The notes under the pieces were generated by a model. The model saw only the letters and a program-made list of their open reading frames with translations, was not told the origin of the DNA and did no database searches. The translations under genes and the position numbers were made by a program. Positions 1 to 5,741 of a DNA stretch of 5,859 bases are shown piece by piece (the first letter of the stretch is position 1; each line of letters starts with the position of its first letter). The DNA comes from Verrucomicrobiota bacterium. GTDB taxonomy: Bacteria; Verrucomicrobiota; Verrucomicrobiia; Limisphaerales; JADLHS01. The DNA lies in contig JANYBF010000394.1 of the NCBI GenBank assembly GCA_025360895.1, positions 1 through 5,859 on the forward strand, in the 5' to 3' direction.

Positions 1-997
1 ACTGGCCGATCCGCAAACGCTGTTGGCATTCCAGCGCTGGCTGGAGCAGCACGAATGTTATGTTTTTACGATCAACGGATTTCCCTTTGGCCAGTTTCAC
101 GGCACGCGCGTCAAGGAGCAGGTGTACCGGCCCGACTGGACGGACCCGCAGCGGCTGGCTTACACCAATCGTCTATTCGATTTGCTCGTACAACTGTTGC
201 CGTCCGGCGTGGAAGGCAGCGTCGGCACGTTACCCGGATCGTTCAAGGAATTCATCAAGTCACCCGAACAGGAACGCGCCATCCGCGACAACGTGTGGCG
301 CTGCGTTGAGCACATTGCCCGGACGAGTGAGCGCACGGGCCGGAGTTTGCATTTAGGCTTGGAGCCGGAACCGCTGGGATGGTTTGAAAACACCGAGGAG
401 ACCGTGGCTTACTTTGGCCTAATGCGCGACGAGCACCCTGGCGACCCCCGCCTGAAGCAGCACCTGGGTGTGAATTACGACACCTGTCATTTTGCGGTGG
501 AGTTCGAGGAGCCCGCGGCGGCGATTGCGCGCTTTCAGGAACATGACATTCGCCTCAGTAAGATTCATCTCAGCAACGCGCTCAAGCTCGTGCCGAGTCC
601 CGCCGCGCAGCAACAACTGGCCGCGTTTGCCGACGATGTTTATCTGCATCAGGTTATCATCCGGCATGGAGATGGGTCGCTGACGCGGTTTCGCGATCTG
701 GCCCCGGCTCTCGCCAGTCCGCTGGCCGGATCACCTAAGCCTGACGACGAATGGCGAGTGCATTTTCATGTTCCGTTGCATTGCGAGGTGAGCGGGGAGT
801 TCAACACTACTGCCGATCACGTTCGGGGTGTGCTCAAGTTGCTGCAGGCTCAACCGCAGCTTTGCTCCCATCTGGAAATGGAAACGTACACGTGGGCCGT
901 GCTGCCGGAAAATCTGCGCACTCGCGACGTGACGGACCAACTCGTGGCCGAGTACGATTGGACCCGGCAACGTCTCGCCGAACACGGTCTGGCCTAG
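1..997 (+). CDS. eboE: EboE, TIM-barrel metabolite traffic protein (5' partial)
   Basis: The frame is open from the window edge (first whole codon at base 2) to TAG at 995-997, giving 331 residues. The true start and probably some tens of N-terminal residues lie outside. The TTG at 23 is only an internal codon. The protein resembles EboE, a xylose isomerase/AP endonuclease-2-like TIM barrel. Visible family blocks are YVFTINGFPFGQFHG and VKEQVYRPDW (about 59-140), LGLEPEPLGWFENT (about 355-396), VNYDTCHF (about 470-492), KIHLSNA (about 562-582), FHVPLHCEVSGEFNTT (about 764-812) and LEMETYTWAVLPE (about 871-909). The acidic and His residues in LEPEP, YDTCH, KIHLS and LEMET fall where this fold usually binds a metal; that role is inferred. 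Known Ebo clusters help move metabolites out of the cytoplasm (scytonemin precursor in cyanobacteria), but EboE's own reaction is not known. It ends 11 bases before eboC, so the two are probably co-transcribed. Confidence 0.9.
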   Translation, partial: LADPQTLLAFQRWLEQHECYVFTINGFPFGQFHGTRVKEQVYRPDWTDPQRLAYTNRLFDLLVQLLPSGVEGSVGTLPGSFKEFIKSPEQERAIRDNVWRCVEHIARTSERTGRSLHLGLEPEPLGWFENTEETVAYFGLMRDEHPGDPRLKQHLGVNYDTCHFAVEFEEPAAAIARFQEHDIRLSKIHLSNALKLVPSPAAQQQLAAFADDVYLHQVIIRHGDGSLTRFRDLAPALASPLAGSPKPDDEWRVHFHVPLHCEVSGEFNTTADHVRGVLKLLQAQPQLCSHLEMETYTWAVLPENLRTRDVTDQLVAEYDWTRQRLAEHGLA

Positions 998-1008
998 CCG
1001 CTTTCCCG

Positions 1009-1866
1009 ATGGCGTCACGCGTCCACTTCCGTTCGTTGCTCGTGCTGGGGCGGGTATCCAACTTGCCCACAGTTTGGTCCAATTGTCTGGCGGCCTGGCT
1101 GCTGAACGGCGGCGTTTTGGATCCGAATTTCATTTTACTAAGCACCGGGGCCACGTTGCTTTACACTGGCGGAATGTTTCTCAACGACGCGTTCGATGTG
1201 GAGTTTGACCGGCAGCATCGGCGGGAGCGCCCCATCCCATCCGGGAAGATTTCGGTGAGTGCAGTCTGGATGTTCGGGGTGAGCTTTTTGCTGCTCGGCT
1301 GGCTTCTGATCCTGCCGCTCGGAACAATGGCCGCCATCGCTGCCCTTTTGCTCGTGACCACCATTATTGCGTACGATGCGATTCACAAACGCACTTCGCT
1401 CGCTCCCCTACTCATGGCCGCGTGTCGCTTCCTGCTCTATTTTGTTGCGGCGGCGGCGACGCAAAATACGGTAAGCGATGCGGTGCTTTGGCATGGGTTG
1501 GCGCTGGCGGCGTATGTGACCGGCCTGAGTTTTCTTGCGCGGGGAGAAAGCGTCCCGGGGAGAGTGCGTCACTGGCCGCTTTTACTTTTGATTGCACCGT
1601 TGCTGGCCAATGGATTGTTAAATTCCCATCGAAACGGAGTCGCTTGGGTGGCATCGGCGTGCCTGGCCGGATGGCTGTTGTGGTGTCTGCGCGGGGCTCT
1701 GAAACGGCCGGTTCAACATGTGGGCCGTATTGTGGCCGGTTTGTTGGCAGGGATAGTGTTGGTGGATGGAGCGGTCCTTCCGCAACTGACAACCGAACTG
1801 GCCCTGGTCTTTGCCGGACTGCTCATTCTGGCCCGGACGTTGCAACGAACAATTCCGGCCACCTGA
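1009..1866 (+). CDS. eboC: EboC, UbiA-like prenyltransferase family membrane protein
   Basis: This encodes 285 residues from ATG at 1009 to TGA at 1864-1866. The frame is open back to 751, but that stretch lies inside eboE; the ATG 11 bases after the eboE stop gives the natural start (MASRVHFRSLLVLGRVSNLP, the usual UbiA-type opening). No Shine-Dalgarno is seen (CTTTCCCG precedes the start). The first Asp-rich motif is complete: N59-D60-x2-D63-x3-D67, followed by RPIPSG at 74-79. The second site is YDAIHKR at 122-128, with one Asp (D123), unlike the DxxxD of classic UbiA enzymes. From memory this EboC-type form is followed by LAPLLMAACR, as here. About eight or nine hydrophobic segments (for example 41-58, 88-104, 107-122, 133-150, 190-204, 211-227, 241-258, 262-277) make it an integral inner-membrane protein. 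The substrate is unknown; an isoprenoid-linked or lipid-modifying step in ebo-dependent export is inferred. It is the last gene on this strand, so probably the operon end. Confidence 0.88.
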   Translation: MASRVHFRSLLVLGRVSNLPTVWSNCLAAWLLNGGVLDPNFILLSTGATLLYTGGMFLNDAFDVEFDRQHRRERPIPSGKISVSAVWMFGVSFLLLGWLLILPLGTMAAIAALLLVTTIIAYDAIHKRTSLAPLLMAACRFLLYFVAAAATQNTVSDAVLWHGLALAAYVTGLSFLARGESVPGRVRHWPLLLLIAPLLANGLLNSHRNGVAWVASACLAGWLLWCLRGALKRPVQHVGRIVAGLLAGIVLVDGAVLPQLTTELALVFAGLLILARTLQRTIPAT

Positions 1867-1900
1867 AGCAAGGTGCGCTTCCAGATCGGGCGTCATCACT

Positions 1901-1928
1901 CCGGGCGCGTCGTTGGCGAGTCGCCCGG
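1901..1928 (+). terminator. Weak hairpin downstream of eboC
   Basis: CCGGGCG at 1901-1907 pairs with CGCCCGG at 1922-1928 across a 14-base loop, starting 34 bases after the eboC stop. No T-run follows (CGCTTGAGCG), so intrinsic termination is doubtful. It may be a transcript 3'-end stabiliser or chance in GC-rich DNA. Confidence 0.2.
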
Positions 1929-2016
1929 CGCTTGAGCGATTGCCCGCCATTGTGAATCTCACGTCGAGATGCGGGTAGTAGTGCAGTTATATTTTTACGA
2001 CTCGCGACGCGCAACC

Positions 2017-2060
2017 GATTCCCTCTCCGTCTCAATCAGGGAGGGACAGGGTGAGGTGGC
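2017..2060. repeat. Degenerate dispersed-repeat-like sequence (CCCTCTCC / GGGAGGG)
   Basis: TCCCTC at 2020-2025 is the reverse complement of GAGGGA at 2041-2046. The whole reads on the minus strand as a 'cctcaccctgtccctccc' type sequence, the look of a common intergenic repeat seen in many bacteria with 'PHPxPLPxGEG'-type translations. Only one copy is visible in the window, so repeat status rests on resemblance alone. Confidence 0.35.
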
Positions 2061-2130
2061 AAATACGATTCACATTCAATCAATCGCCAAAACGTATGTT
2101 CCACGGCAAAATTGCGCGGATGCGGCCCCT

Positions 2131-2151
2131 TGTTCGGCGCCCCGCCGAACA
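2131..2151 (-). terminator. Perfect 9-bp hairpin just after the CHAT gene stop
   Basis: TGTTCGGCG at 2131-2139 and CGCCGAACA at 2143-2151 form a perfect stem with a CCC loop (GGG on the minus strand). It begins 9 bases after the minus-strand stop codon of the CHAT gene, a typical terminator place. No U-tract follows on either strand, so it may act with Rho, protect the 3' end, or serve both converging transcripts. The structure is seen; the function is inferred. Confidence 0.45.
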
Positions 2152-2160
2152 CAGTCCGTT

Positions 2161-5100
2161 TCAATCCCACTGGCCCGTCAGTGTAAAGGCAGCCCAAAAG
2201 TAGGGATTGGAAAATTCCTTCGAGCGCTGCAAAGACAACTGAGCCTCGCGCCACGCTTTGGCGCGCGGTTCGCCGGCCCGCCAGCGGCGCATGAACTCCG
2301 TCATCAACTGGCTCGTCGCCTTGTCGTTCACGGGCCAATGACTTGCCAGCACGGCTTCCGCACCGGCGATGCGGAAGGCGCGGCGCAACGACATCACGCC
2401 CTCGCCAATCTTCACTTCACCCGATCCGCTGTCACACGCGCTGAGGATGACCAGTTCCGTGCCCTGCAAATTCAGCAGCGACGCTTCCAAGCCCGTGAGC
2501 AAGCCATCTTCTTCGTCTTCAATGGTAGGGCGTGTCACTCCGTGCGCGCCGTTCGTTGCGGACGAGGACACGGTGGGCAGAGGACTGCCCGCCCTACCCG
2601 TCGGCCAGTTTGTGTGATTCGCGCCGGCCAATGCGATGCCACAACGCACCATTGGGTTTTCCCAATCGTTCGTCGTAGGGACGCGCTGCCGCGCCCAGCC
2701 GACCAGCAGGTCGGCCCTACCGGAATTGGTGTGCTTGAATTCCTGATCGGATAGGAAGAACCCATGCGTGGCCAGATGCAACACGCGCGGGGAAACCACG
2801 GCTTTCAACTCCGCTTCACGAGCGTTCGCGCCAAGCCGCAGCGTCGCGTCGCCGCCCAGCAAGTTGGCGACGTTCGTTGCCTCGATGCCTGAACCCGGTA
2901 ACGGATTAAATCTCAACCCGCGTGCGTCGCGACTCAACGCCCTCGTAGCAGCCGACGTAAGGAGGCTCTGATCGCCGGGTTGAGAGTTGTTGGTTGAGAG
3001 TTGAGAGGATCTAGTCAGAGCCTCCTCACGTCGGCTGCTACGAAGATCGAGATCAAAATCCGGGTTGCCCATCACCAGCGATTTTGAATTTTGCATTTTT
3101 AATTTTGAATTCGCTTGGCCGGAAGCCAAGCGCACGACTTCCCGCCCACTGGTGACATAGCTGATCGTCTTTTCTTCAATCAGGAATCTGTTTCCATTGT
3201 GCCCGCACGGAAGTGCTTCAAACGGCAGGCGGTTCAACTGTCCGTCGGGACAGATAATCAGGTGCGCGATGTTTGTCAGATACGGAGCGAGCGGGGCATA
3301 GACCAATTGGCTCAACCGCTGCAAGGCCGGCAGCACGTCTTTGGCGGCATATTGCCCGGCGGACATGCGCCTGCTGATCACCTGCACCGCGTCATTGATG
3401 GGCGCGGCCTCGCCCAAGTCCACGCGCGTGACGACGACGTTGGTGGAATCGCGCGCCAGCGGAAACGTCAGGTAAGCGGCGTAGCGTTGCTCCTTCCATT
3501 GGTTGGTCTTGGTGGCGAAATCGTAGCGTTCATACTGAATGAAATCCACGAGGGCGGATTGTAATGGGAGGCTGCGAGCGATGTCTGGCAAAGTCAGGTT
3601 TCGTTCACGGATTGCTTGAGCGACCAAGCCATTCCACTGTGCCAGCGCGTCCTCCATTTGTGCTTTCACATTCTGCAACTGCCGCCGCCGCGCCTCCCTC
3701 AACTCAGGATCGAGATTGCTCTCGGGCAAGCGATCCAATTGGTTCTGAGCCTCTTCAAACTTTCCGCGCAATTCACGCGTTGAAGTCCGTGAATCCGTTT
3801 CTAATGACGCTTGAGTTGATTGTACCTCTTCCAGCAGGGCTTTGCATGATGCCAGTTGTTCCGCGCCTTTCAGCGGAAGGGAAACGGCGGCGTTTGAAAA
3901 ACTCAGCGCACATAGGGAATGGAAAAGCTCAGTTCTGTAAAACATTTTGCCGGCCAACCTCAGCCTATCCTCCCCGTTGGCTCTGGCAGCTTGCGCGACC
4001 AGATAATCCCGCTGCGAACGCAATGCCGTCAGAAAAGGACGAACGGCTTCTTCGTATTCACCTGCTCGGCATAGCGCCAGCCCGGCTGCCTCCAGTTTGT
4101 TGGCAACCATCGGGTGGTCTCCACCAAAAACCTTTGCGCTGATTAACGCACTGCTTCCGTACAGCTCCGCCGCTGTGTATTCGTCGCCTAGACCTGCGTA
4201 AACATCCGCTGCTGTGCTGATCGTGTCAGCCATTGCAGGATGATCGCGCCCGAAAAAATTTGTTTTAATAGAGTGCGCGAGCGAAACCAGGTACAGCGCG
4301 TGTTTGAAATTCCCGCGTTCGCACTGGAGGCGAGCGTATTCTTCTGCGATCTCCGCCGTCGCCGGGTGGTCTTTGCCGAATGCCTTATCCCGAATCGCCG
4401 CAGCTTCTGCGATAAGCGAATCGGCCACCTCCAAATTTCCGAGACTCCTTGAGAACACTGCCCAGTTCAACAACACGGTTGCCAATAAGGGACTGTTTTT
4501 CCCAATAGACTTATCCAGCGCGGTTACAGCGTCTTTATACATCGCCGACACATCCTGATCTTTTCCCTGTTCAATCAACACAAGCGCAAGGTTGTTAATC
4601 GTCGCCGCGTAGGCAGGGCCGTTTACTCCAACGGTTTTCTCCTGAATCGAGAGACACCTGCGAAAAAGCTGTTCCGCACCGGAATTATTGCTGAGACGGT
4701 AGTGAAGCTGTCCAAGTGAATTAAGAACTCCCGCAAGAACTATGTTGTCGCCACCAATTGTTTTTTCCAAAGTCCGCAGATTCTTTTGAAGCAGTGGCGC
4801 AGCCTGCTCATACATCCCAAGTTGCTGGTAGTCGTCCGCTAGGAGATTTCTGACAGCCACCAAAAGGAGATGCTCGGGGCCGACACAGTTCGTGAGAATT
4901 GTGAGACTGGATTCACAAAGCCGAAGAGCTTTTTCATACTCACCTGTGGCGGCGACCATCACTGATTCCAGCATTTGGCTTTCGGCGTAAGGAAGGCTTT
5001 GTGTGCCCATTGATTTCGCGACCAATTCGGTGCTCCGCTTCATGGTCAGCGACGCTTGTCCCGGGTCGCCTTGCACAAGGCTCAAGAGTGCTTGTCCTCG

Positions 5101-5643
5101 CAGGCTCATTGCCAGACAAAGGCCATTTGTGCCGCTGGCTGGCGTTACGCTTGCTCGTTCCAAAGCAAGCTTCGCTCCTGACATGTCGCCTTTGACGAAA
5201 AAGCACCCGCCTCGCAAAAACTGAATGCGGCCGGTTACTGGATGACTTGCATCAAGGACTTGATCCGCCAGACTTTGCGCTCTGAGAAGTAGTGCGTCAG
5301 CCTCCTTTGGGTCGCTCAACTGAAACTCGAAATGAGCCTTTGTGGCGAGGAGAATTGCCATGTCCTTCTGTTTGGCTTTGGAAAAGCTTTCTGCTTTGGC
5401 GAGGGCGTTATCGAGCTTCTGAAGCGAGGCAACATAATCACCGGCGTAATAAAGATCCATTGCCTCCTCGTGCAGCCTTTGACCCTCGGGCCAGGAAATC
5501 AACAATTCCGGGCCGAAAACCTCGTGAATGTATGGGCGCTGTGGTGAAGCCATGAGACGACTGACGCTTATTGAACAGACAAGCAACGAGATTCCAAGCG
5601 CGGAGAGAAATAGTCGCTTGGCGTCGTGTGTCGAAATGAACAT
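2161..5643 (-). CDS. Exported TPR-CHAT domain protein (caspase-like putative protease)
   Basis: This gives 1160 residues. ATG at 5643-5641 is the first possible start, with an in-frame TGA two codons upstream (5649-5647) and no Shine-Dalgarno. Residues 1-32 look like a signal peptide or anchor (K9 R10, then LFLSALGISLLVCSISV), so it probably acts in the periplasm or outside. TPR-like helices run from about 50 to 170. Residues 171-548 are nine consecutive units of exactly 42 residues, starting at G171, G213, G255, G297, G339, G381, G423, G465 and G507, of kinesin-light-chain type (GKDHP, GRDHP, GGDHP openings). Residues about 594-680 are charged and coiled-coil-like. The CHAT domain spans about 770-1158: CPDGQLNRLPFEAL (798-811), VMGNPDFD, LHLATHGFF with H960, CGIALAGAN, EDGLLTGLEAS, LSACDSG with C1070, and LASHWPVND. 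The His/Cys dyad is intact, so proteolysis is plausible but the substrate is unknown. Repeat-derived peptides occupy about 845-854, 868-900, 975-990 and 1016-1040. A structural rather than proteolytic role remains possible. Confidence 0.95.
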   Translation of the reverse strand: MFISTHDAKRLFLSALGISLLVCSISVSRLMASPQRPYIHEVFGPELLISWPEGQRLHEEAMDLYYAGDYVASLQKLDNALAKAESFSKAKQKDMAILLATKAHFEFQLSDPKEADALLLRAQSLADQVLDASHPVTGRIQFLRGGCFFVKGDMSGAKLALERASVTPASGTNGLCLAMSLRGQALLSLVQGDPGQASLTMKRSTELVAKSMGTQSLPYAESQMLESVMVAATGEYEKALRLCESSLTILTNCVGPEHLLLVAVRNLLADDYQQLGMYEQAAPLLQKNLRTLEKTIGGDNIVLAGVLNSLGQLHYRLSNNSGAEQLFRRCLSIQEKTVGVNGPAYAATINNLALVLIEQGKDQDVSAMYKDAVTALDKSIGKNSPLLATVLLNWAVFSRSLGNLEVADSLIAEAAAIRDKAFGKDHPATAEIAEEYARLQCERGNFKHALYLVSLAHSIKTNFFGRDHPAMADTISTAADVYAGLGDEYTAAELYGSSALISAKVFGGDHPMVANKLEAAGLALCRAGEYEEAVRPFLTALRSQRDYLVAQAARANGEDRLRLAGKMFYRTELFHSLCALSFSNAAVSLPLKGAEQLASCKALLEEVQSTQASLETDSRTSTRELRGKFEEAQNQLDRLPESNLDPELREARRRQLQNVKAQMEDALAQWNGLVAQAIRERNLTLPDIARSLPLQSALVDFIQYERYDFATKTNQWKEQRYAAYLTFPLARDSTNVVVTRVDLGEAAPINDAVQVISRRMSAGQYAAKDVLPALQRLSQLVYAPLAPYLTNIAHLIICPDGQLNRLPFEALPCGHNGNRFLIEEKTISYVTSGREVVRLASGQANSKLKMQNSKSLVMGNPDFDLDLRSSRREEALTRSSQLSTNNSQPGDQSLLTSAATRALSRDARGLRFNPLPGSGIEATNVANLLGGDATLRLGANAREAELKAVVSPRVLHLATHGFFLSDQEFKHTNSGRADLLVGWARQRVPTTNDWENPMVRCGIALAGANHTNWPTGRAGSPLPTVSSSATNGAHGVTRPTIEDEEDGLLTGLEASLLNLQGTELVILSACDSGSGEVKIGEGVMSLRRAFRIAGAEAVLASHWPVNDKATSQLMTEFMRRWRAGEPRAKAWREAQLSLQRSKEFSNPYFWAAFTLTGQWD
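2524..2598. repeat. REPIN-like palindromic element A, in frame inside the CHAT gene
   Basis: The ends are inverted repeats: GGTAGGGCG (2524-2532) and CGCCCTACC (2590-2598), so each end has a GTAG foot (2525-2528; 2597-2594 on the minus strand). Each foot is followed inward by its own hairpin. The right one is GGGCAG/CTGCCC (2575-2580/2585-2590, loop AGGA). The left one is GGCG/CGCC (2529-2532/2547-2550) with an inner CAC/GTG (2536-2538/2542-2544). At 75 bases it is exactly 25 codons, encoding residues 1016-1040 of the CHAT protein (starts GRAGSPLPT, ends GVTRPT) between the conserved ALAGAN and EDGLLTGLEAS blocks. Confidence 0.75.
2675..2720. repeat. REPIN-like palindromic element B, in frame inside the CHAT gene
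   Basis: GTAGGG (2675-2680) and CCCTAC (2715-2720) bound two back-to-back hairpins, each with a GTAG foot. The left is GGG-CGCG/CGCG-CCC (2678-2685/2690-2696), with A2681 bulged and a CTGC loop. The right is GCCGACC/GGTCGGC (2698-2704/2709-2715), with an AGCA loop. A GTAG foot plus a short, partly bulged hairpin is the REP architecture. It encodes about residues 975-990 of the CHAT protein (GRADLLVGWARQRVPT), between HGFFL and the conserved ENPMVRCGIALAGAN block. Confidence 0.7.
2943..3043. repeat. Long inverted repeat D (two 29-bp arms, REPIN-like), in frame inside the CHAT gene
   Basis: Arms at 2943-2971 and 3015-3043 are reverse complements over 29 positions with a single mismatch (A2959 opposite C3027). 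Each arm begins with a GTAG foot (2945-2948; 3041-3038 on the minus strand) followed by CAGCCGACGT and GGCTCTG, which can fold into an imperfect hairpin. The 43-base centre contains GTTGAGAG at 2979, 2993 and 3000. The segment 2944-3042 is 99 bases, exactly 33 codons, giving CHAT protein residues 868-900 (RSSRREEALT at one end, LLTSAAT at the other). It sits between VMGNPDFD and LPGSGIEA, normally a short loop in CHAT domains. Confidence 0.8.
3081..3111. repeat. AT-rich direct repeat inside the CHAT gene
   Basis: ATTTTGAATT occurs at 3081-3090 and again at 3102-3111, 21 bases (seven codons) apart, in a block far richer in A+T than its surroundings. On the coding strand it gives NSKLKMQNSK (residues 845-854), directly before the conserved VMGNPDFD block. 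This resembles the 'AAATTCAAAATT' low-complexity repeats seen between genes in several phyla, so a captured repeat is likely though not proven. Confidence 0.5.
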
Positions 5644-5647
5644 GATT

Positions 5648-5663
5648 CAAATGAAGACATTTG
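5648..5663 (-). promoter_or_regulatory. Small inverted repeat in the CHAT leader, next to the start codon
   Basis: CAAATG (5648-5653) and CATTTG (5658-5663) form a perfect 6-bp stem with a 4-base loop, ending four bases before the ATG of the CHAT gene. A hairpin here could cover the ribosome landing site. The stem is AT-containing and short, so it may be chance. No convincing -35/-10 pair was found in the leader. Confidence 0.25.
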
Positions 5664-5695
5664 TGCGAGGGAAATCAATCTCTATGACAGCAGTT

Positions 5696-5738
5696 GGCCG
5701 GAGCATCGCGTGTTCATTCACAATGCTCCGGCCCTACC
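5696..5738 (-). repeat. REP-like hairpin element C, intergenic, upstream of the CHAT gene
   Basis: On the minus strand GGTAG (5738-5734) is followed at once by an 11-bp perfect stem: GGCCGGAGCAT (5733-5723) pairs with ATGCTCCGGCC (5706-5696) over a 16-base loop. The GTAG foot followed by GGCCGGA is strikingly like an E. coli REP unit. It shares the GGTAGGGC start and the orientation of elements A and B in the neighbouring gene. It begins 3 bases after the stop codon of the upstream partial gene and could also mark that transcript's 3' end, though no U-tract follows. Confidence 0.7.
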
Positions 5739-5741
5739 AGT

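Larger units (their letters stand above)
1867..2160. other. Gene-free spacer between convergent eboC and CHAT genes
   Basis: This stretch of 294 bases lies between two stop codons facing each other. Open frames crossing it (for example + strand from 1969, - strand 1618-1962 and 1823-2035) are low-complexity shadows that resemble no protein I know and run antisense into conserved genes. It holds a 7-bp hairpin at 1901-1928, a degenerate CCCTCTCC/GGGAGGG repeat-like stretch near 2017-2060 and a 9-bp perfect hairpin at 2131-2151. No promoter, tRNA or small gene is supported. Confidence 0.6.

Noticed and set aside
751..1008. Extended start of the eboC frame back to 751
   Set aside because: The added 86 residues overlap the conserved end of eboE, are Arg/Gly/Ser-rich and resemble nothing in UbiA proteins; the ATG at 1009 fits the family opening.
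1422..1955. 177-residue plus-strand open frame overlapping eboC
   Set aside because: Out-of-frame shadow of a clear membrane protein gene; Gly/Arg/Ser-rich and without family resemblance.
1618..1962. Minus-strand 114-residue frame covering the spacer after eboC
   Set aside because: Most of it is antisense to eboC, and the spacer part shows no protein-like pattern I can support.
2651..2666. ATTGGG-TTTT-CCCAAT hairpin inside the CHAT gene
   Set aside because: It encodes the conserved WENPM residues of CHAT domains, so the palindrome is most likely a by-product of coding.
1969..2754. 261-residue plus-strand open frame
   Set aside because: It lies antisense over the conserved CHAT blocks and across the spacer, with Arg/His/Gln-rich shadow composition.
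3564..4142. 192-residue plus-strand open frame
   Set aside because: Antisense to the linker and TPR end of the CHAT gene; no recognisable protein features.
5575..5577. Cys23 of the CHAT protein as a lipoprotein attachment site
   Set aside because: The preceding residues LLV lack the small residue normally needed just before the Cys, so an ordinary signal peptide or anchor is preferred.
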